Shown here: positions 1 to 11,780 of the stretch, in pieces
Layout: every line of letters starts with the position of its first letter
Numbering within the stretch: the first letter of the stretch is position 1
NCBI GenBank assembly: GCA_022496805.1
Contig: CM040107.1
Coordinates: 16,107,501 to 16,171,500, forward strand
DNA length: 64,000 nucleotides
Direction: 5' to 3'
DNA from: Pohlia nutans
Taxonomy: Eukaryota > Streptophyta > Bryopsida > Bryales > Mniaceae
Notes under the pieces: model-generated
What the model saw: only the letters and a program-made list of their open reading frames with translations
What the model was told of the DNA's origin: nothing
The model's database searches: none
Made by a program: the position numbers and the translations under genes

Positions 1-26
1 ATCAATTCGCCTAACGTCTTGCATAA

Positions 27-458
27 TTACGTATTCTCCGAATTAGATGCATCCGGATCTAAATGAATCCAGGGATCAGGAAAAACAGTGTTTTGAGTAG
101 GAACCACTAAGCAACTCTTAGGATTGGTGTCGACAATGAGCAAGTTACGGTCATTGAAATTGGCATCCTTCCTAGGGTACAGACGACGCCGCGGGTATTT
201 TAGGAGGATGGGATCTTTTGTGCCGGGCTGCACGGCTTTCTTGTAATCCTTAAGGAGCACAAAATCGCACTGGTTGGAAGCCAAGACGACTTGAGGGGCG
301 GTCTTGGACTTAGAGAACAAGAAGGAGCATAGACCGGACACAACCTTCCGATCTGCTGTACTCCAAACGTGGATTTGAGCGAAGAGAGATAAAAAACGCA
401 GGAACACGCTTAGCCCATTACAACAGTAGACGGCTGTGAGAGCAACTGCCGTCACCAA
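27..458 (-). pseudogene. C-terminal piece of degenerate methyltransferase-like protein
   Basis: The frame is open for 143 codons on the minus strand. The downstream two thirds contain a stretch (KTAPQVVLASNQCDFVLLKDY) that lines up by eye with the C-terminal motif of the zone B gene near 27.8-28.1 kb (ETHVVLNASEADVYVKTATDY). In both I read this as a degenerate version of the SAM-binding motif I region of a beta-class DNA methyltransferase. The gene probably begins further upstream on the minus strand (towards 0.9 kb), where another open stretch (885-658) has acidic, low-complexity content. The first residues of this ORF are hydrophobic and may be intron sequence. Only a fragment is present, so function cannot be assigned with confidence. 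Confidence 0.4.
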
Positions 459-1143
459 CCATCAGCGCAAAGTTAAATATATAGAGAACAAAGGAGCTAA
501 CTTCAAAGTTCGTCGGTGCAGTCTCAAAAGACCTGAAGCGCTCCGATGCAGTCACATAAACGGTGGACTCCACAGGGCTGCCTCTGGCAGGATCATCCCC
601 TTTCTCCTCCTGCCCATCAGTCGCCTCCACAGCCGTCTCATGTGCACACTCCCCCTCCTATGGCATGGGAATCGGGGTGGCAGATGCAACACCGTCGTCG
701 GCATCCTCCTGCGCCGGCGGTTGACCACTGACTTTGTAGTCGACCTCGTCGTTCCGCTCGTCCGGCGTGTCAAGCAGATACTCGCCCTCTCGCGCTAGGG
801 AAAGTGCGATCGGCATTCTAGATTTCGGAGTGCATTGACCAGGGTAGACGCACGCTACGGTCGCTCTTTTTTTGCTGAGTACCAACGTGTACGCGGAGTA
901 TGATTAGTACAAATTGTGCGGGAGTTTGTACTCCCTTAATTCCGGCGGTTTCAGGGTGCGCTTTTCTAACGTGGGGCGTTTCTCTTGTCGCTTCTACTGA
1001 CAATCGTTCTATTTGCGCCTCTTGGGTTGGCGTCTGGCGCCTAGCGCCAATGGTTGTTATCTTTGCCGTGTTATCTTTTAATTTTGCTTCCATCTTGCTT
1101 CTTGCCGTGTTCTCTTTGCTTGCATCTTACGTTTGTAGGTCCA

Positions 1144-4100
1144 ATGGGGAATGCAAGAGCTGCACAAGAACGTGCGGGAGTGAAGAGGAAGGGACCTCGT
1201 GCAAGGGTGGAGGAATATAATGCGATGAGGGAGAGATTGCAAGAAGGGGAAGCAGAGAGACAACGAAAAGGTCGACAGTTGCGAAAGGAGAGACTAAGGG
1301 ACGCTCAGTTGCTTGCGGTTGCGGAGGAGGAACCAGAGGAAGGAGAAGAGATCATGTCTTCACGTGATGTGTCGCTTGTGGTGTCCGAGTTGGTGAATTT
1401 TTTTATGACTCAGATGGAATGTTGCCCCCAGGCCTCTTCTCGATTGAAGGTCATGGAGTGCTTTCTAGAGCATGAGTGCATTGCTGTGTTTCTTCCAGAG
1501 TATTATCCTCGTGGGCAAGATGCAAAGGTCCAATACGAATTCCTTAAAAATTACCAAGACGAGTTAGAGGTTGTGAAGGGTGTTCACTCGGCAGATATGC
1601 TTGCTAGGAAGGCTGTTCTTCTCGATGCGGCTGTCTCTACTTCAGTGACAAGCACTAAAGATCTATCTAGGATTTTGAAAGTTCATCCTACAAATTTGAG
1701 GGTAGCTTTAAGCCGCCAACGTACTGTGCGCTTGGGTGCTACGCCTTTGGCACTTGCAAGACGCAAAAGGAGGCCGGGAGTGCCGAACGAGGTGAAGGAG
1801 GTTGTTTCCAAATGGTGGACGGAACAGACTCGAGTGAGCCCCAATAGAAAGGGGATTGTGCAAAAGTGGATAAGCCGCAATGTAAAAGAACAACATTGCA
1901 CCCACTACCTACTTGAAACTCAGGTATGAACCGTTTACTCCGGCCAATTTGTACTTGACTGTACATATGGGATTGCTTTGGGACACTGTTGTACTTTAGG
2001 GATTTGTTTTCATATATTTGGAGGACCGAATTGCCCCTATCGATCTCTTCTTAAAAGTTCTTTCCATTTGTGCAGACCGCTTTCTATAAGAGATTTGTTG
2101 AGGCGCACCCAGACACTCCAATCAAGCAAAGAGCCTTCGAGTCACTCAAGCCGTATTTTGTAAGAGCATGCAACGAAAGGAACGTCTGTTGCTATAGATA
2201 TCATGTAGAGATTGACATGCTCAGAGAAGGGTTGAATCGGATTCGGGATGGGAGGAAGGGATTTCATATCTTGGAGAAGTGCCAATGCGCGTGTGCTGTG
2301 TGCCTCTTCAGAGTGGAAGAGTCAAATTGCAATGCCCACCTCAAGACCTACCCTGGCACAACATTGCTTTGGCAGGAGATCGTGTGCCCTAAGCCAGAGA
2401 ACGCAGAGTGGCATGCTCTGTCGTGCGTCATGGGTACTTGTACTCAATGTGGTATTTCAAAGCTGCCAATATGCCCTTTGGAGTCTGCAACGTCAACGAC
2501 TGTCACCTGGAAGTGTTTCGAAAATGAAATCATTGGGCAAACGCGGGATGGGAGGCCTAGGAAGAGGATCGTAGAGGTCTATAAAGAGACCTCCTCCGAA
2601 GTATTTTTTGAATACTTGAAGTCTAAATTGCCTCAATTTGTGAGGCATAACTTCATCGCAAGGTGGCAAGACTATCACTGCAAGCGCTCGATGGAGTGTA
2701 TGGGCAAAGACGTGATTTTGTCTCATATTGATTTTGCTGAGAACTACACTTTTGAGATTCAAAACCAGATCCAGAGCATGTATTGGTGCTCTACGTAGAT
2801 CAGTATCCTTGTGCACATTACTTACCGGATGAAACCAGATGGGGAGCTTGTGAAAGACTCCCATTTCTACATAACTGACGACGAACATCACGATTCTCTC
2901 TTTGTCCAGCATTGCATGATGCAGCATTGGCGATGGCTACAGTCTCAAGGTGTGCAAGATAGTTTCACTTTTGTATTCCTGTTTTGTCCTTCATACATTC
3001 ACCACATAGGTATTTGAAGTATGTGCTCATATGTGCATTGAATTCCGATAGAGCTCCATTGCAAATTGTGTTTAAATTCACAGAGTGTTCAATGCCAGTA
3101 ATTTCTATACGATCCTAGGTTTAGAGTTGGATACCTTTTGTACATGTTCTGCATTTTATGGTACTTTTTGTACATAAATCAGCACTAGTACAGTTGTATC
3201 ATACATTGTACGCCTCAATTGATTAACTTTTGTGCACCTCCTTGTAGGTATTCTCCCCAAGCACCATGTAGTATGGTCGGACGGTTGTGCTGGCCAGTTC
3301 AAAGGCGCTCGAGCATTGTATTTTGTGGCTAGATATCCTGGCCTCACAAATGGTTGCACTATGAATTGGAACTTTCTTGGAACCGGTCATGGAAAGGGGG
3401 AATGGGACGGTGCACGTGCTGTTGTGAAGCGTGCTTTGCGGCAGTCGCAATTGCACGACACATGGAGGAGAATGCAAAACGCACATGATGCTGTGAGTTT
3501 TCTCAATGACACTATGGCTGGCCGGGTGGACACGAACTTTGAGAAGACGGGCATCAAAGATGTCAACAGATACTTCTGGGAAATTCCCAAAGATAGTATG
3601 AGGCAACGCACTTATAAATGTGAGACCGTTAAAGGTTCTCAGGCCTTGCATTCAGTGTACTCATTTGCTGTTGCTGATCCAACGCAACTTTTTGTTCAAA
3701 AGTTGTCATGCTTTTGTGCGTTTTGCTTGGATGGGGACTCTTTAAATTGTGTCAACAAGTCCTATGTTGAAGATTGGGAACTTGTCAAACTGAAACCATA
3801 TGATCTTCAGGTAGTGCGGGAGTCCATGATGGACCTAGATCTACGTGACGAGGACTGGGAGGAGAGTGTGGAAGGGGAAGGGTTTGGCGATCTGATTCGG
3901 CCTGGTGACAACTTTGCTGTCCCTGCTATGGAAGGCAATGGTGAGGGTGTGGAGTTTTATGTTCTCCAATGCACCAAGGCAAAACACGAGGTAATTGTTG
4001 GATTCAAATGCGCTTGGGGCCCTGAGTTTGAAGCTGGCGACTTTGTTATCCGTGGCAATTACTATCAAAAGTGGAACAACGGCTACGTATTCCTCAGTAA

Positions 4101-4266
4101 TTCTCAACTGGCCTATATTGACACACATCTTGTAGTGCATGGAAAATTTTCCATGGTTCCTAAGCTTGGTAGGCGTAAAGGTGGAGAGGTCACATACAAC
4201 ATGAGTGAGGATAGCCTTGCCACTATTCGAGCTGGCTTAGAGAAGTGTAGGGTAGATGACGATTAG
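1144..4266 (+). pseudogene. DDE/RNase H-like transposase, three exons, one nonsense codon
   Basis: Exons 1144-1923, 2076-2949 and 3248-4266 join at GT-AG introns (CAG|GTATGA, TGCAG|A, AAG|GTGTGC, TTGTAG|G) and sum to 2,673 nt, exactly 891 codons. ATG 1144 follows an acceptor-like TTTGTAG. The N-terminus is basic. A Cys-rich segment in exon 2 (CQCACAVC, then CTQC) may bind zinc. Then come DFAENY, IQSMYW, SDGCAGQFK and GHGKGEWDG, the order found in a widespread family of eukaryotic transposase-like proteins with an RNase H fold; the aspartates of DFAENY and SDG are the likely catalytic acids. A single in-frame TAG at 2796-2798 (codon 501) interrupts the catalytic region between IQSMYW and the downstream HITY segment; CAG to TAG would explain it. 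Otherwise intact, so a recently dead or suppressed copy. The superfamily name is uncertain. Confidence 0.8.
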
Positions 4267-5078
4267 GGGCAGATTTCACATTATCTACGTGATGTTTTAA
4301 TCGTTGTGGTCTTCCATTTTCATTGTGTTCTTCCATTTTAATGTGTTATGCAATTGCTTTGAATTTACACTGGTACCTTTTTTGTAAAACAAATTGTGAT
4401 CGGAACATCTGCATTATTTCTTCATTGGATTGGAACGCGTACATTACTTCCTTGCATTGTGCTTTGTGTTTGATGCATTGTACTTTGTGCTTCGGCCACG
4501 ATGCTTTGTGCTGAAGCAATTCTATGCATTCATGAAAGAACTTAACTTTTCAGCCTCATTGCAGTGTATACTAAGCATTCCCTGGAATAACACATTAATA
4601 TTTCTTTTAGTATAGTTGTACTCATTGTACTTGTTGTACTACGGTTGTATTCATCTGTACTTATACAATACAAATGATATCAAACGGTACTTTCCAAATA
4701 ATATCGGAAAACGAAGAAACGGTACGATGATTAAGGATAGAGATCCCACGTCACCACGTGGAGGGATCAGAGTTGTGCTAAACTTAGACTTCACCTCGTC
4801 TTCTCCTCCCTATACGGCTAGACTGCTCGTTGATGCTTCTCCTCCGGGCTAGACTGCCAATTGATGCTTCTCCTGTCTAGTTGCTGGTTGATGCTTCTCC
4901 TCTCCTCTCTAGAGTGCTGACTGTTGATGCTTCTCCTCCCTAGACTGCTGGTGAGAGATGAAAGGTGGGAGTTGAGGACTGTGGTGCACGGTGAGAGGTG
5001 TTAGAGAGGTTGGAGGGTAGAGCTACCTTTGGTTGGAAACTGAGCTCCCACAGTTGGAAACTATTACCCTCTGTGGCA
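4267..5078. other. Non-coding, with short tandem repeat
   Basis: No convincing gene. The first part is AT-rich 3' flank of the transposase gene, with several GTAC-containing words. A degenerate tandem repeat of roughly 30-37 bases (core TGATGCTTCTCCTC with CTAGACTGCTGG) lies at about 4801-4950. Confidence 0.5.
4801..4950. repeat. Degenerate ~35 bp tandem repeat
   Basis: Four to five copies of a unit with the core GTTGATGCTTCTCCTC separated by CTAGACTGCT-like spacers. The copies differ in length, so it looks like an ageing minisatellite. Confidence 0.7.
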
Positions 5079-5390
5079 ATGTCCAACCGTCCACCTTGTA
5101 ACTCTAAACTTGTTCAGAGACTTATCACTTCTTACTTCCCATTGCATGATAGACCTCCTTCCTTTGTTGATTCTTTGCTCACTTCAACAGATGGATATGT
5201 CTCAGAAACTCCAGAGTCAAAGCAAGGCAACGTTGCATTCTATCTAGGATTGTGCAACACTGTAAGTAACTCTCCGAGTCGAGTAGTGAGAAGCAGTAGG
5301 GCATTGTTTGAGCAAGCAAGGGTCGAAGAGGCAGAAATCCTTCGTCACTCTCCTACCCTCTCTTCTGAGTCGGTCAATCAAAGGGCGTGA
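5079..5390 (+). CDS. Possible small exon, unrecognised
   Basis: Open for 103 codons from ATG 5079 (MSNRPPCNSKLVQRL...). There is no motif I recognise. It could be an exon, since a TTGCAG acceptor-like site follows near 5461-5466, but codon use and context give little support. Treat as hypothetical. Confidence 0.25.
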   Translation: MSNRPPCNSKLVQRLITSYFPLHDRPPSFVDSLLTSTDGYVSETPESKQGNVAFYLGLCNTVSNSPSRVVRSSRALFEQARVEEAEILRHSPTLSSESVNQRA

Positions 5391-7899
5391 AGGTTTGTAT
5401 TTTTTTTTCCTAATAGTTTCATTACATTTTTCCATATAATGTGTAAACTGATTGAAGAACTTGCAGGAGTAGGAGAAGTCCTCAACTCCTCAACTATGTA
5501 CTTTACTGTACGTACAAATCAAATGCCACCTCATGAGTACTGACTAGCGGTTCGCTTGTGCTCTGTTGCAATCTACGAATCTGAAATGGGTTCCTTAGAG
5601 GAACTACATGAGGGCATCGTTGGGATTTTGTTTGGATGGAGGGACGAAGCTGAATGTGGCATTGTTAAGGTTTTTGTCTGCACAGTGCATAGTCGAGGAG
5701 TTGAGATCTTGTCCTGTTCCATTTTCTGGTCTAAGGGCGTCGGCGACAAAAAAATTGGGGTCAGCTCTTCATCCTACAAGTTTATGGTTATGGTCATATC
5801 CAGGTATTTTCCTTGCAGTAGTAGAATGTATTGAATTTGATGAAGCTCCGTTGAAGCTTGATTAGAGAAAATACACTTTAGTAGAGAGCAGAATCTAAGA
5901 GATTGCCAGTAGTTGTTACTTTTTTTGTACAATAATGGTACAAATTTGCAGTTTAGGTAATGGACCCCGTAGTCCCAAGGAAAGACGTATTATCTATAGG
6001 GAATTGTATGCTTCAGGTTTGTACAAGTTTGCAGTTGCGGTACACGAGGCCGATAGACCCAGGGTTAGGGCGTATTATCTATAGGAAATTGTGTACTTCA
6101 GATTTGTACAACGGTCTTGTCCATTTTGGAAGTGCTTACCTTGTGTACTGTGGCAGGAGTGGAGTCCATACTGCAATCGTCTCTAATTGTAATCTCTGTA
6201 CACACATTCTGTAAGTAAACTAGACCACATTGTTCTGCGTCACTTGTTTTAACAGTTTGTATAATATATTTGTACTACTTGTACTGCTTGTTCAAGGGGT
6301 ACTGAGTGAATTGGATTTTTATGTATTGAATGCCTACAAAGACGAGTACAAAAATTCTTTGAAATAGAGTTGAATACCGTCCTATTTACACTGCAGTACA
6401 AACTACTGTAAGTGTAATGGGATGATGATAAATCATATTGTTTGTATAGATATGGCACATTTCAGTTGACCTGCGTCAGTATCACCAGGTCGTCACTCCA
6501 TACGGTCGCGTCCATATTGAAGGTGCTTAGGGTGTGTACTGTGGCAGGAGTGGAGTTCATACTAGAACCGGCTCTAATTGTACTCTGTGTACAATCATTC
6601 TGTAAGTAAACTAAACCACCTTGTTCTGGATTACTTGATTAAATAGTTTGTACTATATAGTTTTACTACGTGTACTGGTTGTACAAGGAGTTCTAAGACA
6701 ACAAGAATTGTACGTATTGAATGGCTATAGAGACGAGTACAAAAAATTTTTGAAATAGAATTCATTACCATTTTATTTATACTGCAGTACAAACTATTGT
6801 TAGTGTAATAGGATGATGAAAAATCATATTGTTTGGAGGAAGATCGTACATTTCAGTTGACACACGTGAGTACCAACTCTGAAATCTGTACGACTTCGTG
6901 AATCTCAAGTACAACAAACCACCGTGTACGCATTGTACAAACAAACCCTAATTGTACTGATTGTTGTACTAATTGTACTAAATGTTCACTCCAATATTAC
7001 TTTTGTACCTAGAGAAACATGTAGTCGAACAGAAGTTTGTTATCACATTGTCTCTCTGTTGATTTTCAGATACCAACATAGCTTACATTCAGTGCAAGGA
7101 GATGTTTGAGGAAAAATCACGTACACTTTGATTACTTGTACCAACCATGTTATGCAATTGAAGCTTTACTTGTAAGGTTTGCGTTCTATCGAATAAAAGA
7201 TGTGTTTTTAGGGTCAAAAAATACCTCATTCATGTACCCTCTTCCCTCTCTATATCAAATTGATATTGTTGTTATACAATCTTCCTCTTCTTTCTTCCCA
7301 CGATGTCCAGACCACTATTTGGCATTGTGTAGAATTCACTCGGATATATGATGAGGATTTTTTTTTGAGGCCATTTGAGTGATAGAATGTGATTTGACGC
7401 TTTCATTATATATGTGGAGTAATTGCCTTGGGCTGGTTATGATGCCTCTCCGCAGCCAGGGGTGAGTGGATTTTGTACAACCGTCATTGGAGTTCTTATA
7501 GTACATGCGACCCTTTATTGCCTATTACTCTTGGGTCTGTAAGATCTAGACATGTGTCCCAAGTGCAGTCTCCAATCTCATATACTCTAAGAATAGACGT
7601 GGATTGCTGTATATGGCAAATTATTGCTGCATTGCGCAAACAATACGCATATCTTTTGTATGTGTGTGGTAGATTTTGTTGTCAAAACATGTCACACTGA
7701 AGCATGCGGTAGACGGACATCACATTCATGGACGATGGTGACTGATCATGGACGATCGAGAGGACCCGCACTGTATAGAAGGTGAGACTCGTCTTTTAGT
7801 TCCCACAACCTCTCACTGTGCCTTCACTGTGTCTTATCTGTAGTGCTACCCCACTTTATAGAAGTGTATCTCCTGTCCTCCAATTCTTCTGTTGCGACG
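5391..7899. other. Non-coding, rich in GTACAA words and duplications
   Basis: No gene that I can support. GTACA/TGTAC words are dense throughout. It holds a short tandem duplication near 5950-6110 and a larger direct duplication at about 6111-6870. Several short ORFs here are AT-driven and lack coding character. Confidence 0.5.
6111..6870. repeat. Direct tandem duplication, ~390 bp unit, diverged
   Basis: Copy one starts near 6111 (cggtcttgtccattttgg) and copy two near 6503 (cggtcgcgtccatattga). Shared landmarks in order include tgtactgtggcaggagtgga, attctgtaagtaaact, and a stretch ending in gatgataaatcatattgttt. The copies have diverged by many substitutions, yet the GTAC words mostly survive. 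Confidence 0.75.
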
Positions 7900-8313
7900 A
7901 TGAAGCGTCGATTTAACCAAGTCTCTACGGGGTGGCCAGGAAATGTGGAGGAGGTCCGGGAGTGGCTTCGCCATGTGGAGATTTTTGAGCAGGTCAATTG
8001 GGACGTCGAAGTGCCGGACTATGGAGCTGTGACCCGCCTCCTTGACGATGACCTCGTGTTCGATTGGACCCCTGTCTGCACAAGCCAGTACGATGCAGTT
8101 GCCGCGCTCACCGGCATTGTTCACGTTCATCCGGCGGATCGTGGCGTGTGCCCAGTTCAAGCCCCCGTGAACCCTTCTGCTACGCACACACCTTCTTCAC
8201 CAAGCACGGTGGGACGCCCCCCTTCAGTGTTGCTGCCTTCGACTGACTCGGAGGGGATGGAATCGGAGCCGGATGACTCGGAGGATGACTCGGAGCAGGA
8301 CATTACAGAGTAG
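7900..8313 (+). CDS. Small protein with acidic C-terminus, unrecognised
   Basis: 137 codons from ATG 7900. The first 60 residues look globular (GWPGNVEEVREWLRHVEIF, then VPDYGAVTRLLDDDLVFDW). A Pro/Ser/Thr linker follows, then a Ser/Asp/Glu-rich tail (DDSEDDSEQD). GC content and frame openness are higher than in the flanks, which supports coding. It sits between the transposase gene and the SET gene in the GTACA-rich zone, so it may be an accessory protein of that element. I do not recognise a family. Confidence 0.5.
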   Translation: MKRRFNQVSTGWPGNVEEVREWLRHVEIFEQVNWDVEVPDYGAVTRLLDDDLVFDWTPVCTSQYDAVAALTGIVHVHPADRGVCPVQAPVNPSATHTPSSPSTVGRPPSVLLPSTDSEGMESEPDDSEDDSEQDITE

Positions 8314-9225
8314 GAGGACTCGGAGCATGACGGCGTTTGGCGTTTTTTTGTTTGTGGATGATTTGCAGGGCTTGGATTCTTGGACTTGCAGTTTCATGCT
8401 TATGTCGACCTCTTACGTACTCGTGGTCCGTAGTTCTCAATGTTCTTTAGAGAGCTCCTAAATACCGCAACCTTGGCTTGCTTCATGTATATTGAGCTGT
8501 ACATTTTGTCATTTAGTTCCAAGGCTGCTACATTTCAGAGGACTCACCAGTGTCTTGGTGTCAGGGTCTTCTCCTTTTGTGTGGACTATAGTATTAGAAA
8601 CTAAACTACAACTGTACATTATGTATGTGCAACGCTTTGTTGTACAAGTGACTCCTATGCAAATGTAATTTCTTTTTGTCTCGGACTGTTTGCAACTGAC
8701 TTTATTTTGGCGACTAAGGGTGCAGATGCTCGTCTCCCCCTGATATACTCCGAACTATACCGTTGCCAGTATGTATTCCACATTCACAGCACATGACACC
8801 TCCTCTCACTTATAAATTTCTCGGAAATTATGGACATATTGTTTTCACATTACAATTTGAGCGCCCTCTTCTATACTCTGCGGTGAATCTAAATAGAAAA
8901 TTAGCTTCTGAAGAAGACCACCGTCTGTATCTCAACTGCAACCTCCTTTAGGGGTTAACAATGGCTGAATCAGTACTAAGGTTCAAATAGTTAACCAACT
9001 TGAAGCACAATTTAACTTTGATAGAAGTATAGTGTACCAAAATCATACATTGAATATAATATTAGTATATATAATGTACAGTCCTGTACATAAAGTACTA
9101 GATTAGTACAAAGTTAATGAGAGTAGCCAAGTTTGTGCAGTGCGAGAGTTGTGGTCCTTTATTGGATGTGTCAAGTGTCATGCTCTGTACCATGCTTATT
9201 AGGAACAAACAAGATGAATCCGAGG
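8314..9225. other. Non-coding, no gene seen
   Basis: AT-rich intergenic stretch with several GTACA/TGTAC words (for example near 8499, 8616, 8641 and 9078-9110). I see no gene. Confidence 0.5.
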
Positions 9226-11780
9226 CTACATACTTAACTGCTCAACCTTTGTCTTGTACTCATCAAGAAGAAACTTTGGGAGAAGATTGACTATGGGAGG
9301 AGGAATGGGAGGATCTTCCGTTACGACATCACGGCAGTGAGTGCTACCACATTTACAATAGAAAGGAAATATGGCATCTACAGTATTTGCTCTTCGTCTT
9401 TTAAAACTACATCCATAATCCCAAGTTAATTCTTCCAGTGCTGGAATATCAACTCGTGCAAAGTAGACTACACGGTAATCTCCACCACTGTTGTTGCTAA
9501 CTCGCACCGGCACATCCATAAGATTGGCATCCTCGCATCTAAGCAACAAGCAACCACATGTAGTGAGAAACAAAAAGATACATGAACTTCATTGTGGTGA
9601 ATTAAGGAATTCTGCAACGTCTATGTGTAGAAGCAAGGGGATAAAGCAGCAAAGGGGATACAATTCATACACAGCACTCATACCTATGGTTTAGAAACCT
9701 CGAGACGTTGGAGAAATTGGTGCCATCTATGCACAATGCCACCTTGTCGTCGACCACCTGCTCAGATTTCCAATCGGCATCAAGTGCTAGCGTAAATGCC
9801 TCCAATTTTCCTAGCTTGCCAGAAGCCCTCCGTTTCATGAGCTCTGCATTTGTAACAATCTCCCCTGCAAATTCAAACACAAAACTCCCTTTCCGGATGG
9901 GACACGTTGCGCGCACTCCCCATCCCTTTGATCCAGACCAAAAAACTTGAAGGGGAATGCATAAACCCCGCTCGACCACCCGGTTCCGACAATACCGGCT
10001 ACAGTTGCAATCGTCATTGCACTCTTGTAGAAAAACCCTAGTTGTATGACCAGGGCATGCATAAGATTGCTCGAGGGAACATGCCTTACCGCAATATACA
10101 ATCTCCTCCGTCGAGCCCTTACCAACAAAACAACATAGTGAAGCATTGTTAGAATCACTACAACAAGTACAACCAGGTACTTAAAATACAAGTTAATAGA
10201 CAAAAGATAACAGAATATAAAAGTATTAAGTAAAAAAGCCCGAACTAGGGATTAGGCAACACTTACAGGTTGGTAAAAAAGAGATTTTTGTAGACGACCT
10301 CTTCTAGTATACGGTTTATATACAAGTGTTGGCCCACCACAACCGCTTCGCTCCATAAGATTGCACCCACAGCAAGCAACGCAAGACTCCGGCAAAGCCA
10401 TTTTCACCTTACTGAACTGCTTACACGAAAGTATGGAATCCTTGCATTCGGCAATGTAACTGAATTCTTCCAAAGCATGGGATTCCAAACTCGGTTCACA
10501 TACCGACATTGGAACGCGTTCCAATCCTTTGGACAAGTCGCCTGGATCAAACCAAAACTGCAATATGGAAAGCTCAAAACTGTGTAAGCTCCTAGCTTAG
10601 AATCTAAGACCCTGAGGCCTTAAGTATTACAAAAAATCAAAATTGGTCAGTGGTTGGAATGGCCTCCTCGACCAACTAGGAAACCGTTGCAACACTCATG
10701 GGGCCAATGGCATCAATGGGGGGGGCGATGGAGGTTTGGGCCAGCCTTGCTCACTTTTGGTTTAGGAAGCTTCTTCTCGCGCTTTCCTTTCTTCTTCTCG
10801 CGCCCAATGTCGTCCTCCTCAGTAGTACCAGAGCCCGGGTCTTCATCTTGGTCTTTGACTTGTGCTCCTTTACCTTGAACCTCTACCTCTTGAACCTCCA
10901 CCTCCTGTTGCTTTCCCTTCATCTTCTTGCGGCCAATGTTCTTCTCTTCTTTTGCACCAGATCCGAGGTCCTTCTCTTGGCCTTCCTCTCGTACTCTTTT
11001 ACTCTTCCGCTGCTTTGGTACCTCCTCTTGAACCCCCTCTTGAACCTCCACCTCTTTACTCTTCCGCTTCTTTGGTACCTCCTCTTGAACCCCCTCCTGA
11101 ACCTCCACCTCTTTACTCTTCCGCTTCTTTGGTACCTCCTCTTGAACCCCCTCCTGAACCTCCACCTCCTTACTCTTCCGCTTCTTTGGTACCTCCTCTT
11201 GAACTCCCTCCTAAACCTCCACCTCTTTACTCTTCCGCTTCTTTGGTACCTCCTCTTGAACCTCCTCCTGAACTTCCACCTCTTTACTCTTCCGCTTCTT
11301 CGTGGTCTTTTGGTTAGGGGGTTGCTGAATCTCTTCCACATTCTCCTCTTCGACATTCTCCTCCTCAATTGTCTCCTTCTCCGCAGTCAAGTGAGTTCTC
11401 ACACTCTTCTTCTTACTTCTCGAAGGCGCCTTCTCCTTACGTGCAGGTAGTGACCCCTCAGCTTCTTCCAACTCCTTATGTGCAGGTAGTGAATCCTCAA
11501 GTGCTTCATTCAATCCACCAATAAGAATTGCTCTTGCTTCTTCGCCGCTGGGGTTGCCCACCCTATAGGTCATCGCATTGAAGAACAACTTTACGTGTTT
11601 ATTAATGGCATCCTTTCGGAGCAAAAGCAAAATCTCTACAGCATCAAGTGGGTGAAGAGAATTGAGAAATCTCTGAACCGGCAAATAAGTATCGAATAGT
11701 TCATCTTTAGACTTCGTCCCAGATTCGACGATTGGTTTCATTACCTCCATATACGCGGTCCGTTTCTCTTCCTCCGTCAT
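9226..11780 (-). pseudogene. SET-domain histone-lysine methyltransferase (SUV39/SUVH-SUVR-like), one nonsense codon
   Basis: Exons 11780-10755, 10557-10267, 10117-9684 and 9538-9226 join at good GT-AG sites with consistent phase and total 2,064 nt, 688 codons. Domains: a 100-residue unrecognised N-terminal region, a Lys/Glu repeat (KKRKSKEVEVQ...), a pre-SET cysteine cluster (SCVACCGC, then ECNDDCNCSRYCRNRV), SET with GWGVRA, RFLNHRCEDANL assembled across the last intron, the LTWDYG tyrosine motif, and a post-SET CKCGSTHC zinc motif. Known members transfer methyl groups from SAM to histone H3, mostly at Lys9. The canonical NHSC reads NHRC here, which may affect activity. A TAG at 11211-11213 (codon 190) in the repeat is the only stop; sister repeat units have CAG. 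The gene lies between the transposase and the RING gene, so I read it as transposon cargo. A 5' exon upstream of 11780 is possible. Confidence 0.8.
11010..11300 (-). repeat. 60 bp coding minisatellite in SET gene
   Basis: About five copies of a 60-base unit encoding a 20-residue Glu/Val/Lys-rich repeat (core VPKKRKSKEVEVQE). KKRKSK is a plausible nuclear-localisation signal. The copies are nearly identical, so expansion is recent. One copy carries the nonsense codon at 11211-11213. Confidence 0.85.

Noticed and set aside
1144..4266. Assignment of the zone A transposase to the KDZ superfamily
   Set aside because: The motifs DFAENY, SDGCAGQFK and GHGKG do not match the KDZ signatures I know, so the superfamily is left open.
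10698..11450. Long plus-strand Leu-rich open frame opposite the SET gene
   Set aside because: It is the antisense shadow of the Lys/Glu minisatellite; the minus strand has splice sites and a SET domain in phase.
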